Assembly (NCBI RefSeq): GCF_032854445.1
Contig: NC_088307.1
Span: 11,852,017 to 11,916,016 of the forward strand
Origin: Liolophura sinensis
Lineage: Eukaryota; Mollusca; Polyplacophora; Chitonida; Chitonidae
DNA: 64,000 bases
Reading direction: 5' to 3'
The translations under genes and the position numbers were made by a program. This document shows, in pieces, positions 33,671 to 47,170 of this stretch (within the stretch, counting starts at the first letter, position 1; each line of letters starts with the position of its first letter). Below the pieces are notes generated by a model. That model worked only from the letters and a program-made list of their open reading frames with translations. It was not told the DNA's origin and did not search any database.

Positions 33671-34774
33671 TGTACATACTATCGTATTAAATGAATCACC
33701 GTTCGTTGGGCCTTTTTTGAACTCAAGAGCCAGTGGGCGGCTCTCGAGAAGCCGTTTCCTCATCTGAACGTTTGTCAAATAATAGCTATCGTGTACAAAT
33801 AGAAAGCACTTGAGGGTTGTGCAATAAGGACAATAATGAAATAAAAAAATAAGTTGGAAACTCAACCCAGATATTTGGAAACCTTTGTCCAGATTTCTTA
33901 AAAGAAGAGAGCGTTTAGTATTGAAGAAGTAGTCACTACTGAGTTCGCAAAATGTGAAGTAGAATTTACTGTATTGTGAACTCATAACTAAATTGAAATA
34001 AAGTATACAGTTATAACCCATGGATAAGGCAACTGTCAAGTATTAATAACCAAATCAAAGCCATGTACAGTAAAAACTGTTTAATAAATGTCATTTTTAG
34101 TATATGTACTAAATACCAACCAGTGAAGTATACATTACTATTGATTTGGCAATATGTGAAGTGAGAATTATTTAATGAGCAATCTTTTCACTTTTGAAAA
34201 TAGTGAATAGTACATTATACTGTAAAATATAAAGTACTGAACTGGGAATGTTAGGTATCAGTTGAAAATAATAAATGTATGGTGAATATTTGGGACCACC
34301 TCGCGGTATATCTCGTCTTTGTATAATAGAGCCCTAAATAAGGATCTGACTAACGTCCAGTAAATATATCTGGGCGTGGATTTGCACGTTCCTTCCGACA
34401 AATATTTTAAACCAGTATTTTGATCCTAGTTATATTTATAACATATTCCTAAACATTGTCATAACTCCGATTTAACGCATGTGTTTAGATATAATCAAAT
34501 AAATTTATTACACATGCACCACATCATAATATGCAATATTTTTATGTTAAATCATATATACAAAGAGGTTGTCCCAAATACCCCCCATACAAAAGTTGTC
34601 AGAACATATCCTTTCATTCTGAGAGAAAAAACGAAAAAGTATATAATCCACATAAACGAATGACTTTTTACCCTTTTCATGTGGAATTTGCACGATTTTA
34701 AAGTTTTCTGTTTTATAAAGAAATCTTTTCAATAATCAGGTAATCAGGGCCATTTCAAGGTAAAACTGTGTTTA

Positions 34775-34950
34775 CAGTGGGGGGAAACATATTCTTAACG
34801 CCAGATATAATGGGGAAAAAACATATTCTAAACACCAGCTATTGTGGGGACACAACATATTCTAAACACCAGATATGGTGGAGAAAAACATACTCTAAAC
34901 ACCAGCTGTAGTGGGCAAAAACATATTCTAAACACCAGCTATGTTCATAA
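34775..34950 (+). repeat. Tandem repeat of about 39 bp
   Basis: Five imperfect units containing ACATATTCTAAACACCAG followed by CTAT..TGGGG. Not seen elsewhere in the window. Confidence 0.85.
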
Positions 34951-35911
34951 ACACCGTAGATAAATTACATATTTCAGTGCCCTTAACTCAATAAGAAAAA
35001 AGTCAAAATAATTTTTTTTTTCATTTAATTAATCTAAACAATACCTAATGAGCTTTATACTTCATTTTTTGAGCTTTCTTTCTTCAAGAAAGAGGTAACC
35101 TAGTGAGCAACAAGCTGTCAAATCTCGGATCTTACAGTATAACATTTAGACAATGTTTCATGTAACTGTTGCTCAATTATAATTAAGGGGATATTGCACA
35201 CGTGACCTACACCACATAAAAACTACAAAAAGAGCTACAATCACCTTTATTCTTAGGTCACAAAAATGGCTTTAAACTACAGTTTTCACCAGTACTCGGT
35301 GGTTAGTGCGGAAATTAAACAACCGGCTATGGTGGCGTCAACGATGATAGCTGTGAAAACAACTTTCTTGGTGGTGGGAATAGGGCGGGGAAGGGGGTAG
35401 GTGACAGTCCGAAATGTTTAAATTAGGGGCGATAATCTGGTTTTTCGTTCCCAGTAGGTTCATCGATGACGTTATTTCGCAATATGTCCGACGGCTGACG
35501 GAAAATATGCATAAAATAGATGGGTTATTTAGAAATATAAAATATGTCTAAAAACCTATTTTTTTTTAGGCATAATCATTCTTTATTTTCTTTAAAACCG
35601 TGCTCATACTTTTATAGTACCTTTCCGCGTATCCTTTAAAAGTATCAAATTTGGTCCATAAATAGTACTTGTAATTACGTTATTATAATAGCTCAGGTAC
35701 TGGACACACACATAAAAGTTCGTGGCGTACAAACGTAAAAAGTCCCATCTTACTTCGTCTGCCGGGAACTGGTTTTAAATCTTCATTGGTGAACAGTTTA
35801 GCAGGAAATATAAACACTGAATAACATCCTAACGTCCATATAGGGAACGTTTCGAATAGAGTTAAAGACAAGTTCAGGTTTCAAGGAGCTGACAGAATAT
35901 CGTTTCTTCCG

Positions 35912-36411
35912 CTACACTCTCGGTAGTTTCAGTTCGTCGTATTCACCTCTGGAAGCTGCATAAGATGCCACATTGTTACCTCCCCTTGCATCGATGGCGC
36001 TGTATGTTGTTGCGTATTCCCCTGATTCTTTCGAGCCACCTGTTTGTCCACTCCGGTCATGTCTGGCTGAAGACTTCCTTCACTTGTGTTAGTTGGTGTC
36101 AGATAGTATAAAGTATTGTAGTTGTTCGGCAGAGTTTCTGCTTCACTCAAATTATACGTTTTTCGTTGCTGTGCTTTGTTGAAGGGTATGGTGGGATTCG
36201 AGTAGAGGCCCTTGAGATTTCTCGCTTCAGTTTCATCTTTCTCGTTGGTCACTTCGGCGATGCTGTGTGGAATTGCAAAGTCATCATTCACTTCCTCGTA
36301 TGCCTTAGGTCGAGAAGGTGAGTTGTTAACGGAAACAACCGTTTGGACCAGTAAGGTTGTCCGTGCCACTAGGGCCAGGTGTTCTTGGCGGGTCCACGAT
36401 GCTGCCTATAT
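35912..36411 (-). pseudogene. Gene 3 cytoplasmic tail, short type, broken
   Basis: An open frame from about 36411 to 35929 encodes KAYEEVNDDF, then tyrosine motifs YSNP, YNLS and YNTLYY and the SLQPDMTG phrase found in the gene 2 tail. It lacks the 41-residue YHIL array. The family C-terminus GEYDELKLPRV and its TAG stop (35912-35914) are in another frame, so the frame is shifted after MTGVD. At about 36430 the exon runs directly into sequence that in gene 1 lies just upstream of the stalk exon, so the stalk, the membrane exon and the start of the tail are deleted. No clear acceptor was seen. Confidence 0.65.
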
Positions 36412-36648
36412 ACATGGCGGTTAGCTGTTTCGTTTGTTTACTTCCCCTTCTTGATCTTAGGATGCATGTATGTTTTAATTACTCACGCGTCGTAGCTTTT
36501 TATCGCGCATTGGTGAATGATTTTTTTCTTGTTCTTTAAAATATATCATCAGCCAACCCAAAATATTTATGTCTTCAACCAGACAATTTTGTATGCCAAG
36601 GTGTGCCGCACAAATTCAGGTTAGCACGGCACGAACATGTGCGCATGA

Positions 36649-36951
36649 GACTGCTTCGGTGGCCTGATGGTTAGAGCGTCGGTCTCGAACTTCGGAACCC
36701 GAAATCAAACACGGATCGGGCAATACCAAAGACTTTGAAAATGCTACTTGCTGCTGTGTTGCTTGGCGCTCAGCACTGAGAGGTTAGAAACAGGACTGGT
36801 GGGCCCGGTGTCAGTATAATGTCACTGAGTTAGGTGTCATGCCTGATGCCTTTGTCATGATACTTCAGTGGCAGCAGCAGCAGCCTGGACGATTGGCCCT
36901 GATGCAAGAAAACACAATATATGTATACACAGCTAATGACTCTTCGTCACC
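36649..36951 (+). repeat. SINE family 2 copy
   Basis: Head GCTTCGGTGGCCTGATGGTT, box B-like GAAATCAAACACGG, body GCTTGGCGCTCAGCACTGAG; its 3' end is cut off by the deletion that removed most of the EGF exon. Confidence 0.8.
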
Positions 36952-36982
36952 ACAACTGCTGTCACCAGGGCTACAACTTTCT
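36952..36982 (-). pseudogene. Gene 3 EGF exon remnant
   Basis: Only the acceptor and about 31 bp of the EGF exon remain (the codons up to SSC), then the sequence jumps to the 3' part of a SINE (TCTTCGTCAC). The intact gene 1 and gene 4 copies show that the rest of the exon, its donor and about 300 bp of intron are deleted. Confidence 0.7.
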
Positions 36983-38556
36983 GCAAAAGAAAAAAAATCA
37001 AGAATCGGCTTTTAAGGCACAAACAGTGATGCACTTATCCAAGCTTAACTAATTATCATTCTTCTGCACAAATAAATCATTGTGTACCCAAGTCTAGTAT
37101 TTAGTAATAGTTATTGTATTGATGTCCTGCTTTTCAGTCAAATCATAAACAATATTGATAACTGTGATTGCCATCCTCCTTAGTTTCTTATTGTTTTGAA
37201 TTATCTGTAAGTTCATTGTCAGTGTCTTCGGAAGCCGGGATGTGGTGTCTACCTGTGGGTGTGGTGGTGGGGGTGGGGGGGAGGGAGGGGGAGCTGTATA
37301 TTTTCTGCTCACACACTTTTCGATCCAACCATATAAAAACAATACATCACGATAAATGTTGATTGCTTTCTTCACTGTTTTGAATCCTATGTTAAAACAT
37401 TTCTTTTATTTTGTTTAAACAGATTAGCGGACTGTAATTTTATTGGTCACACATACATGGTATCTGAAATTATGTAATTTACAAAATTGGTCAATGTAAC
37501 TCAACATTCAAACAGAGTGAAAACTCACGTCCATTAATCCTCCGGTAGGCCTGTTATCCCCCAGCACCCAGTAAAACTTGCCCTATTTTGTGGCATATTT
37601 TCAGCAAAGCGATAATACGTTGAAACGATGCTAACATTTGATGGAGCCATGCCTGCATGTTTTCTATCACAAAGAACGTAAGGACATATATCGAGATTAC
37701 ACGGGTTATTATCATAATGCTGGATAGGAATTGCCTTTTGTGATTTTGTGGATGCTTGTAGCTCTCCGATCAGATGATCTCCATCTTAGCACACAAATTT
37801 TCAATATTTTCAAGTTTTAAGGCTGCGTACATCTGTTTGTAATTACTTCAATTGGTCGAAACGGCATCCAGGACGTGTCTCTGGACATCTAGAATCTCGG
37901 AGCTTCCGGGCCCTGGGCAGCCATTGGAACCTGGCCTATAATTGACAGGGATAGTCGTTCCGATTGCCTTGTACGACCCTACCACCGCTACACATCGCTA
38001 TCTACAGGTCTGATTATACTCTTGTCAATGTGAAATAAACATTGTTCAGTTTATCCACTTACGCTGTGAGGTTAAATATTTTACAACTCACATTGCGCGT
38101 ATCAGCATTAAAACGGGAAGTCAGTATATACATGTAAAATATGGAAGCGAGCCGAAAATACATTTGCGCCAAAATTTTTAGTATAGGTTTCTTCATCACA
38201 ACCCTTAGGATGGATATTTTTTCCTTAAAACACGTTCAAACGCCCATACGGCTATATAGTGTATGATCACACAGGGAATGATGGCGTGGCAAATATGACC
38301 GACTTTACATTCCCTATTGTTTCATAATTAGTAATAGTGGAGTTCCAACTCTTTTATCTCAAAAGGTGAAGAAGACCCACTGTACCATGTGATCTGTTAA
38401 AATGTTAGGCAAATATATTTAATGGCATTTACCATAACGTAGTCGTCTACAGAATGAGTTTCGAGAAAGGCTATTAAGAGTAAACAGACAGGCCATCTAA
38501 AAAATAAAATACACTACTCGAGTAAAGAGTACTCTACCTACAAAAGCCTAAAGTAA

Positions 38557-39360
<804 letters not shown>

Positions 39361-39402
39361 ATATATGTTCATTTTAACATAGGCCTAAATAGCTGAACTT
39401 AC

Positions 39403-39540
39403 CAAGGCAGAACCACAGGGAAGGAGAAGTGCCCTTCAGATATGTTAATACATCATTGCTGGATGAACATTCACACTTGTCCTGCTTACATTCTGCTTTG
39501 TAACCACATAGCTGATCCCCACATTCTGTAACGCCTATAC
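39403..39540 (-). CDS. Gene 3 exon 3: EB/EGF-like module B
   Basis: A 138-bp exon, phase 1-1, acceptor CATGTAG and donor GTAAGT. All six cysteines are present (CGDQLC..ECKQDKCEC..WFC). It lies just 40-100 bp from a complex (TA)n array on its 3' side but is undamaged, unlike the gene 4 copy. The next exon expected (EGF) is only a 31-bp remnant. Confidence 0.82.
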
Positions 39541-41097
39541 CTACATGGAAACAAAGCGGTGAAACGACTTATAGCACGTGCAGTTTATAGGCCGAATTGA
39601 ATTAGACTGTCTGCATCCTTTATTCTAAGTTCTATGATGTTGGTTAGGCTGCTGTAGCTTATTCCTTTTAGCCATTCGCCTATATTCATCTGTCTGTAAA
39701 ATCAGTCATACTCGTAACATAAATTGCCTTTCGTTAGTTACACGTAACAACACAATCTCTACACATCGAAGCTAAAGAACTTTTTTTTTTCTGATTTATA
39801 ACGTTGAACTCCATTAGCCTTGTTAAGACATGAAGAAGGCGTTTCTTCAGGTGACGTCATTATTAGCCAATTCTTCAAAAGCAAGTGGCATGCTGGATAT
39901 TGGACGGAGTTCAATATGTTTTGACGAAAGGTGACAGCACTTACCTAATCTGCTATCCACTTAAATTTAAACCCTGTTTCTGAGACTGTCATATCTGACC
40001 TTATCTGCCGGATTTTAGTGTAATATAGTTTTTTTTTCAGTATGTGATCCCCACAGCAGTATGATTTTAGAGTTGCATGTTAAGAAATTCTGTTGAAGAT
40101 ATAAAAGTAGTCTATTCGCTGAGGCAGTAGCGTAGCTGTGTTGCTGCGTGATGTTTGTCCTAGCCGGATGTTGGTGAAGCTTTTGTAAAAAAATGACTGT
40201 CCGCGCCCATTTCCCCTGCATGTCACCTATTTCTGAATAATTATGACGTCACCCGAAGCAATGAGTTCTTGGTGTTGAAACCAGGCTAATGGAGTTTAAC
40301 ATGATGCACTAGAAAGTACTCTAACTGCATTTCTTTTGCAATAATATAGACGAACAACATATTAATCTCTAGAGCTTGTGTTGTTACGTGTCACCAAAGG
40401 AAGGCAATCTTGGCAGCGAGTATCTTGGCAGTAAGTATGATTTTACAGACATATCGATATAGGCGAGTGGGTAAAAGAAACAGATAATAGTGCAGTCTAA
40501 CAATGATTCAGAAGCCTCTGACCAATGAGGTGGCTGTAAACTCAAGTCCAGCCCATGCTGGCTTCTTCTCAAATCGTACAAGGTCTTTCAGCAACCTGCG
40601 GATGGTCGTGGTTTTCCAAAGGCTCAGCCCGCTTTCTTCCCACTATAATGATGGCCACAGTCGTAGGAGTGAAGTATGGGGTAAAACAGCAATCAAATAT
40701 ATTAATAAATTTATAATGTTGTGATTTATTGATTGACATGTCTGGAAATGAATATTACAAAGATTTATAGTTATTCAATAATCCACGTGTAAGCCATGTA
40801 AATTAGTTCCTGGAAACCAGACAGACCCAGAGTGAAACCACAGCACCTCGTCAAGTACCACAAAAACCTCCTGAGTTGCAATCGCTGTATTGATTTAAGT
40901 ACTTATTGATATCAAATATGTTCTCTTTGGCGTATTAGCTTTTTGGTGAAATTCATAATTTTATAAAATTTAGCTGATAACAAATATAACTACTAGTATC
41001 TAATCTAACTAACCACTGATGAATAAACAAACTGTTTCTCTTGATATGATAAAATGTTCCACATGAATAAAGGAACATGTAAGCATATTTAACTTAC
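39541..41097. other. Gene 3 intron between modules B and A
   Basis: Alignable with 54832-56389; holds the SINE at 40500-40715 and no LINE fragment. No exon seen. Confidence 0.6.
40500..40715 (+). repeat. SINE family 1 copy
   Basis: AAGTCCAGCCCATGCTGGCT, CAACCTGCGGATGGTCGTGG and CCACTATAATGATGGCCACA. Orthologous to 6965 and 55780. Confidence 0.85.
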
Positions 41098-41244
41098 CCA
41101 CACAGTAAAACAGACTAAAAGGATTGCCATTCCGTTGCCTTAATGTCTCGTTGTCGGACTGGCATACACACCGTTCGGTGGTTCTGTCACATTTTGATCC
41201 ATATCCACATTTTGCAATGCTGGTACATACCACAGGTTCCAAAC
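41098..41244 (-). CDS. Gene 3 exon 2: EB/EGF-like module A
   Basis: A 147-bp exon, phase 1-1, same splice sites as the gene 1 copy. It encodes GLEPVVC then C-x5-C-x5-C-x6-C-x-C and a last C in FYCVG. Differences from gene 1 cluster around TSIAK and the D in KCDRTT. The frame is open and all six cysteines are kept. Confidence 0.82.
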
Positions 41245-43998
41245 CTTTGAGCAGAAACCAACAAAATGCACTTTAATTTGTTGTAGTTTGTGTACTGTAT
41301 AAAAAGGAAAGTAAAAATACAACAGGCTTGTATAATAATGTACATTAATCTTACATTAATACTCGTACACTGAGACTTATTCTCATAATAAGAACAAGGC
41401 ATTCAGAGAACACTGGTAGCTGGCCGGATTGAGCAGTTCGAAAAACTGCATGATGTTCAAGTCAGGTGATACGTTCAAATACTGACCACTAAACCACTAT
41501 AAAGTAGAATGACATTGAACTGTCAGATATCATAATCAGACATTCACAGATATTCACAGGTATAATGCGTGTGAAATATAGAATTCTGAGTACGATAAGG
41601 AAGTGTGTCTTCAGCTTGCTCATTTAGCTGTTTGCATGAAAAACATTATTACGCTATGTACCTGAAAGGAAAACAAGAACAACAATCAGAATGTCATTGT
41701 TAAGCATGTAGATGTTTAGATGATGTAAAAGATATCCACAAAGTTTCAGGGAAATTGGTGCAATACTTTAGCAGGAGTTGCAGGGACAAAATCAGTGTAC
41801 ATGAAATTCATCTTTGTACTCAGGATCGCAACGGGAGTAAAATATTCCCTCCATTGTAGCCGCATGGACAATACATGAAGAGCACCATTACGCAATGTCC
41901 TAAATGGGGGTAATTATGGAAATGATTACAGGATTTCCATTAAACCTCAGCAAGTACAAGTTCAGATGATAGGCAAGATGTATGGTAAATTTATTGAAAA
42001 ATCAACGCAGTTGATTGGGAAGAGATTCATGGTAAAAACTGTGCCCACGGACAGACACACTGAAGGCAACACAAAGTTATTTTTTCACGTATACATATCC
42101 AATTATCATACCGAAGGGGTCTTTCCGGGACCCAAAACACCAAAGGAAACTGCAGGACTTTTCATTCGTTCAGGTTGTCCTTCACACTCTCATTTCTCTG
42201 TCAGCGAGTGCAATGGATGTTTAATCAACATCTTGCTTCTTTATTTTACGTCTTAGTTACATGATGGCTTTAAATACGGAACCCTGGAAGTGGGCAGTCA
42301 TTGGTTTGATGTATAGTCAAGCTGTCTCGATGAAGAATATTTCTCTTCCCATCCGAAAAACAAAATAAAGTAATTCATCCAACTCACTCTGAAACATGAT
42401 TGTTCGTGGACGTTTTGACGTTGATGTTAAATCTGTGAAGCAAAGCACATTTTGTTTTAGAAAAAGAACATTCCTTACAAGAAAGATTATCCATTGTATG
42501 CATTCAGTAGCTCCTACAGTCTGTTTCTGTTTCTCCCCCGCACTACTTTCTGGTTGAAGACTTGTGTTTGTGTAGAACTGTGCTTTTTGTAGAATTTTCC
42601 ATGAACCTAATCTTTTCGCAATATCAGAGCTATCATCAAAACAATGAATGATGCCTGGTTGCTCTATTTGCATAGTAGTGTCGTCATCACTAATAACATA
42701 TCCATTAAGAAATCATTAGCTTTAGGGCCTATCCAGTTAATGCATTTATGACTGTATACCAGTATATTTGTGCATTTTAATGTAGTAGCTTAGCAGACTG
42801 ATATTATCAAATGACACAATCCTTGTGTGACATCACTTTTCACAATATGGTCAGAAAGGTCCACTTGAGTATCCGGTTTTTTAAGGGCAATTTACTCGGT
42901 TTTAAAAATTTGAAAAAAAGTATTCTATCTAACACATACTTCCTTATAAGGTGTTTTTTCTTTTGTCTAACTTCAAAGTAAACATTTACCCTCTGCAAAG
43001 AGTATTGCGGAATAATTTAGTCCTTCAACTCACTGTTTGGCCGACATTTCAGTTGCCAGTGTTCTTGATGCAATGTCAAAAAATCTGATCAAAAGTTTGC
43101 TCTAATATTGTAGTTTTCAGCCTTGTTGTTTACAGGTAACGAAATGACACGAACGTTTACTTACCTGAGCTAATCTACCCCAGGGAAATGTTGGGTGTAA
43201 ATAAAGGAAGTACAAAGCTGGGCATATTAACTATTGATAAACTGTTATCAACCCAGCTGAAAACCTTGCAAATCTTACGTGTAAATGTAGAGGTCAACTG
43301 AATATTCAGCTAACAGAGTATATGGAATACAGATAAAATGTGGACTTCTAAATTTTCTTTGCTCCACGAACAATGCAAACCACCCTTTCAAATTCGTCTT
43401 ATTATATTAACCACGGAGAGTCCACGATATATTAACGCTTATCTTGCTATATGTGATTTACGCAATGCTATATGAGGTGATTTTTCATTTTATCAAAATG
43501 TGTGACGAAGCTACCTTTGCAGAAAGGCTGTCATATCTTAATTTACGTCTACTGAGCCTATAAACATGTTAGTACCACCTAGGTTTGGCCACCTCAGGTG
43601 GTACCAATATCATGTCTGGCCCATGAGCTATTGATAGACGTTATCCAAGATGCTTTTAACATTCGCAGTTAACTAGGGTATAGCCAAAAATTAAAATTTG
43701 ACAACTTCCAAAGGTGACGGGTTTTTACTGGGTTGTCAGTAAATGAGCAAATCGGTGTTCCAGCAATCTGCGGGTGGTCATAGAAGACTAATTTTTTATA
43801 TTTTGGTCATAATTACAATAATTGCGGAACTATAAACTGATTTACAAATGTACATATATATATTGCGTTAGAAAATAGTCTTTCCAGTCTCCAGGATTAA
43901 ACTGCAGTCTTCTTGACTGATAATAGTACACATGTAGAAGCAGGCATTAACCTCTACACACATTAGTCAATATAATTGTACATTTCAGGGTGTGGAGT

Positions 43999-44335
43999 CA
44001 GTGAGTGAGTGCTTGAGGTTTAACGTTGAACTAAACAATTTTTCAGTCACATGGAGACGAAGGAGTCCTTTGAGTGCAGGAGTGCTTTTTTGTTGCAGGA
44101 CAGATTTCCTCCACTATTTTATCCACTGCTGCTTCGCTGAGACGACATAGAGAAGGCAAGTAAGGCGTCCATCTCCAGCCATTATATTGATACGTGTAAA
44201 CCAGTACTTGCAATATCCCCTTCATGCTGAACGCCAAGCGAGAGTTACAACTCCCTCTTTTAATGTGTCAGGTGTGAACCGACCCAGGATTGACCCGGGA
44301 TCTACCGTCTCCTGAAGCGGACGCTCTATTGAGGG
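43999..44335 (-). repeat. SINE family 3 copy
   Basis: Left end CAGTGAGTGAGTGCTTGAGG, right end with CCCGGGATCTACCGTCTCCT and GGACGCTCTATT, a tRNA-like head on minus. Confidence 0.8.
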
Positions 44336-44484
44336 CTTGGATATATCCTACATGTACATGTATATATATTCGCCATTTATAATAAATCACTGTACTCAAG
44401 ATTTTTTTATTTGACTGCTGTATAATAATATCTCACTTGCACGACGGCGGCACACGATCAGCTGTACGACGTAAAACACTTAGG

Positions 44485-44645
44485 ACCAACGGTACGTGGG
44501 AATGTCTGACAACAATCTGCGGATTCTCCTGGGTTTCCCCCGGTTTTTGTCCGGTTTCCACCCACCATAATGCTGACCACCATCATATAAATAAAATAAT
44601 CCTGAGTACGACGTAAAACACCAGTGGAGCAAATAAATAAATACA
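44485..44645 (+). repeat. SINE family 1 copy, 5' truncated
   Basis: CGGTTTCCACCCACCATAAT and GAGTACGACGTAAAACACCA, then (AAATA)n. Confidence 0.85.
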
Positions 44646-44833
44646 ACACTAAGGATACATACACACTCAAGATTTGTTGGGGATGGGAGTGCGGGGAGGG
44701 GTGGGGGGGAGTTAGTGGAAATTGAAATGTTTCCATACGCTTACAGAAACTTACACAAAGAGTGATATAACCAGTAAACCAAGTTAGTAAAATATGTAAT
44801 TAACAAAATCTATTCTGTGGCAAAAGAACTCAC

Positions 44834-44906
44834 CTTGACCTATCGCAGTTTTAACCATTATACACACCAAAGCGAGTAACCCGAGTAACCTTACATGGAC
44901 TGCCAT
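44834..44906 (-). CDS. Gene 3 exon 1: start codon and signal peptide
   Basis: Third copy of the signal exon: ATG at 44906, 24 codons plus one base, MAVHVRLLGLLALVCIMVKT, ending AIGQ-G at a GTGAGT donor, phase 1. Its neighbour modules A and B (41244, 39540) are intact and in phase, so the 5' half of gene 3 could still be expressed as a secreted or truncated protein. Upstream sequence is shared with the gene 1 and gene 4 copies for more than 500 bp, suggesting a duplicated promoter region. Confidence 0.8.
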
Positions 44907-45614
44907 GTTCACCCGCTTACACAGTTCTGTGTGTAGACGACATTGCTTACCGTCAAAATGTACATGTACGTATACATACATATATTATTCTCCCAACAAA
45001 GTTTATCTTCCCAGCCTTAATTTAAATGTGTTGTGTAAGTGTGCGTCGAACCGTATGAAGGCCTATTTAGAACTTCAACAAAACGTCCCGGCCGAAAGAG
45101 ATTAAATTGTTATACAATAAAGAATACCTTTGAATATTTTGCACAGGCATGTGTTGTTGAGAATACCACGTTGACAAATATACTTTACATCTTTTTGCTA
45201 ATGTTTTATGAAATATTTTTCCTTCTTTGTAGTTACTTTTACATAGTACGTGTGCAATACGTTAGGTTCCCATAGTAACGTGCCCATTCGCGCATTTATT
45301 TCTGCGTATGTGGCTCCTGCAGTAATTCATGCAGGTTGTAAATCCCAGTGACGTCACTTCACGTACCGCTGTTGTGGAATTTTGGGTAACGACCTGATAT
45401 ATTACCAAAGACCACATGATCCGGTGTTGTTTCAAGGATTTAAAAAAATGAAATTTTTGTGTTGAGTGAGAAAAACATTTTGTTATTTATATAAAGGTGA
45501 AATGTCAGGTTTTCCTGTACTGATAAAAGTAATATCTTACTCGCTAGAGTTAGATATCCCTGTTGTTATTACACACTCCGACGCCATGATGTCACAAAGA
45601 AATTCCGTGGCCGT

Positions 45615-45750
45615 TCGTGGGAAGGTCTGGCACCAACCTGCGCTTCAACGTGGGTTTCCCCAGGGCTCTGTCCGGTTTCCTCCCACCATAATGCTGGCCA
45701 CCGTGTTAGAAGTGAAACATTCTTCAGTACAACATAAGACACCAATCAAA
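45615..45750 (+). repeat. SINE family 1 copy, 5' truncated
   Basis: GTTTCCCCAGGGCTCTGTCC and CAGTACAACATAAGACACCA; orthologous to 14480. Confidence 0.82.
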
Positions 45751-46097
45751 CGGTATCAGTATATGGTGTAAACCTGAAGTGTTTGTGTACATATGTTGTT
45801 AACTGTTTTTATGATCTTGTATGTCAGTGTATGATCTTCAGTCTCCTCTCAAAATCACAGACCTGTACATGTACACGTCAGAAACTGGACCCAAGATGAT
45901 ACTTTAACAGAGCAGGCTTACTGACGATCCGTGTAGGATTGAAACCAGACATTTGTCAATTGTTTTGATTTTGTCTGCCTTAATTCTCCCATGGACGTTA
46001 CCTTTCGGGAACTTACGCCTACATACAAGTCTTCGGGCGTATGCAGTGCGCTCTTGAAATTTTAGAAGCGTATCCTCTAATTTTGTGAGCGTATTTA

Positions 46098-46455
46098 GTG
46101 AATGAGAGCTTAGGGGGTTTAACATCGTGCTTAACAATGTTGTAGTCATATAACGACAAAAGAATCCTTCGAGAGTATTTAATGTGCCTCCTTGTTGCAG
46201 TACGGATTTCCACCGCTCTTTTCCCTGGTGCTGCTTCACTGAGACAACTTACTGAAGGCAAGAAGGCCTAAGCCACTCCACCCGACCTATTATACTGATA
46301 CGGGTCAACCAGTCGTTGCACTATCCACTTCATGTTGAACGCGAGTGAGGAAGCTACTTCGTCCTTTAAGGTCTTAGGTGTGACCCGACCCAGGAATGAT
46401 CCGGGATCTACCATTCCAGAAACGGACGCTCTACAAACTCCGCCATAGGGACCGG
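46098..46455 (-). repeat. SINE family 3 copy
   Basis: Orthologous to 15275 and 61750; right end AACGGACGCTCTACAAACTC, the tRNA-like head on minus. Confidence 0.8.
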
Positions 46456-46629
46456 TCTATAAGCATATTTACACCTGTACGCCCCTTATCTGTAGCACTC
46501 CTAGAAAATATGCAAATTAATTACTGTTATTGGAGTCTAGATTTCAAAATGGAAATGTAAATGTTATATTACGTCGAAGCCTTGTCTGAGATTTTGTGTT
46601 GTAACTGGTGACTTGATATATTTGCCTCA

Positions 46630-46690
46630 TTTATTTATTGATTTGATTAGTGTTTTCGCCGTACTCAAGAATATTTCATCTATACAACTG
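46630..46690 (-). repeat. SINE family 1 fragment
   Basis: ATTAGTGTTTTCGCCGTACT and ATATTTCATCTATACAACTG, then a jump to intergenic sequence; the full copy is at 62290. Confidence 0.7.
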
Positions 46691-47170
46691 TCTATGTTAG
46701 TACACGCCCTGGCTTATGCGACTTAAGGTGAGATATATATACACCATATATGCATTGATTTCTGGGATATAAGTATAGCTAACAATATCAAAATTACTAT
46801 TAGACTTCTCCATTGTCATGCAAACGACGATAGAGGGCGACCTAGTTGTTTTTATCAATGTACAAATCCAGATAACATATATCGACTGAGATATTAACCC
46901 GAGATATTAATGCGCTCGGATAAAAACAATTCAACAGAACAAATGAAGAAGAGGAGAACCTGGCAAGCCACGGTGAAGTGTGCTCTACAGAAAACTGCCT
47001 TAGACAATAGCCTCATCGGATCTTTACAACTGTCTGTTGTAGATTTTAGTAAACTGAGAATGTTCCTAGCATAAACACATTTTCACTTTTGAAAGTTTCT
47101 ATGAAAGTATAAGAGTGAATCTGGAACTGAACACAAAATACAACCTGAACAAAAACAGATTCACTGTTCT

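Larger units (their letters stand above)
32074..35911. other. Intergenic region between gene 2 and gene 3
   Basis: About 3.8 kb. Left part alignable with the promoter side of genes 1, 3 and 4. Holds a SINE fragment at 32810-32880, a MITE-like inverted repeat at 32941-33226, the tail of a family 2 SINE at 33548-33670, a stretch at 34070-34260 also found at 50630-50830, and a tandem repeat at 34775-34950. No gene seen in 34.95-35.9 kb. Confidence 0.55.
41245..44833. other. Gene 3 first intron
   Basis: Alignable with 8685-13690 and 56537-60546. Holds SINE copies at 43999-44335 and 44485-44645. No exon seen. Confidence 0.6.
44907..47170. other. Intergenic region between gene 3 and gene 4
   Basis: About 2.3 kb, alignable with the other intergenic gaps. 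SINEs at 45615-45750, 46098-46455 and 46630-46690. No gene seen. Confidence 0.6.

Noticed and set aside
34775-34950. CRISPR-like array
   Set aside because: The units are adjacent imperfect tandem copies without unique spacers, and the genome is clearly eukaryotic.
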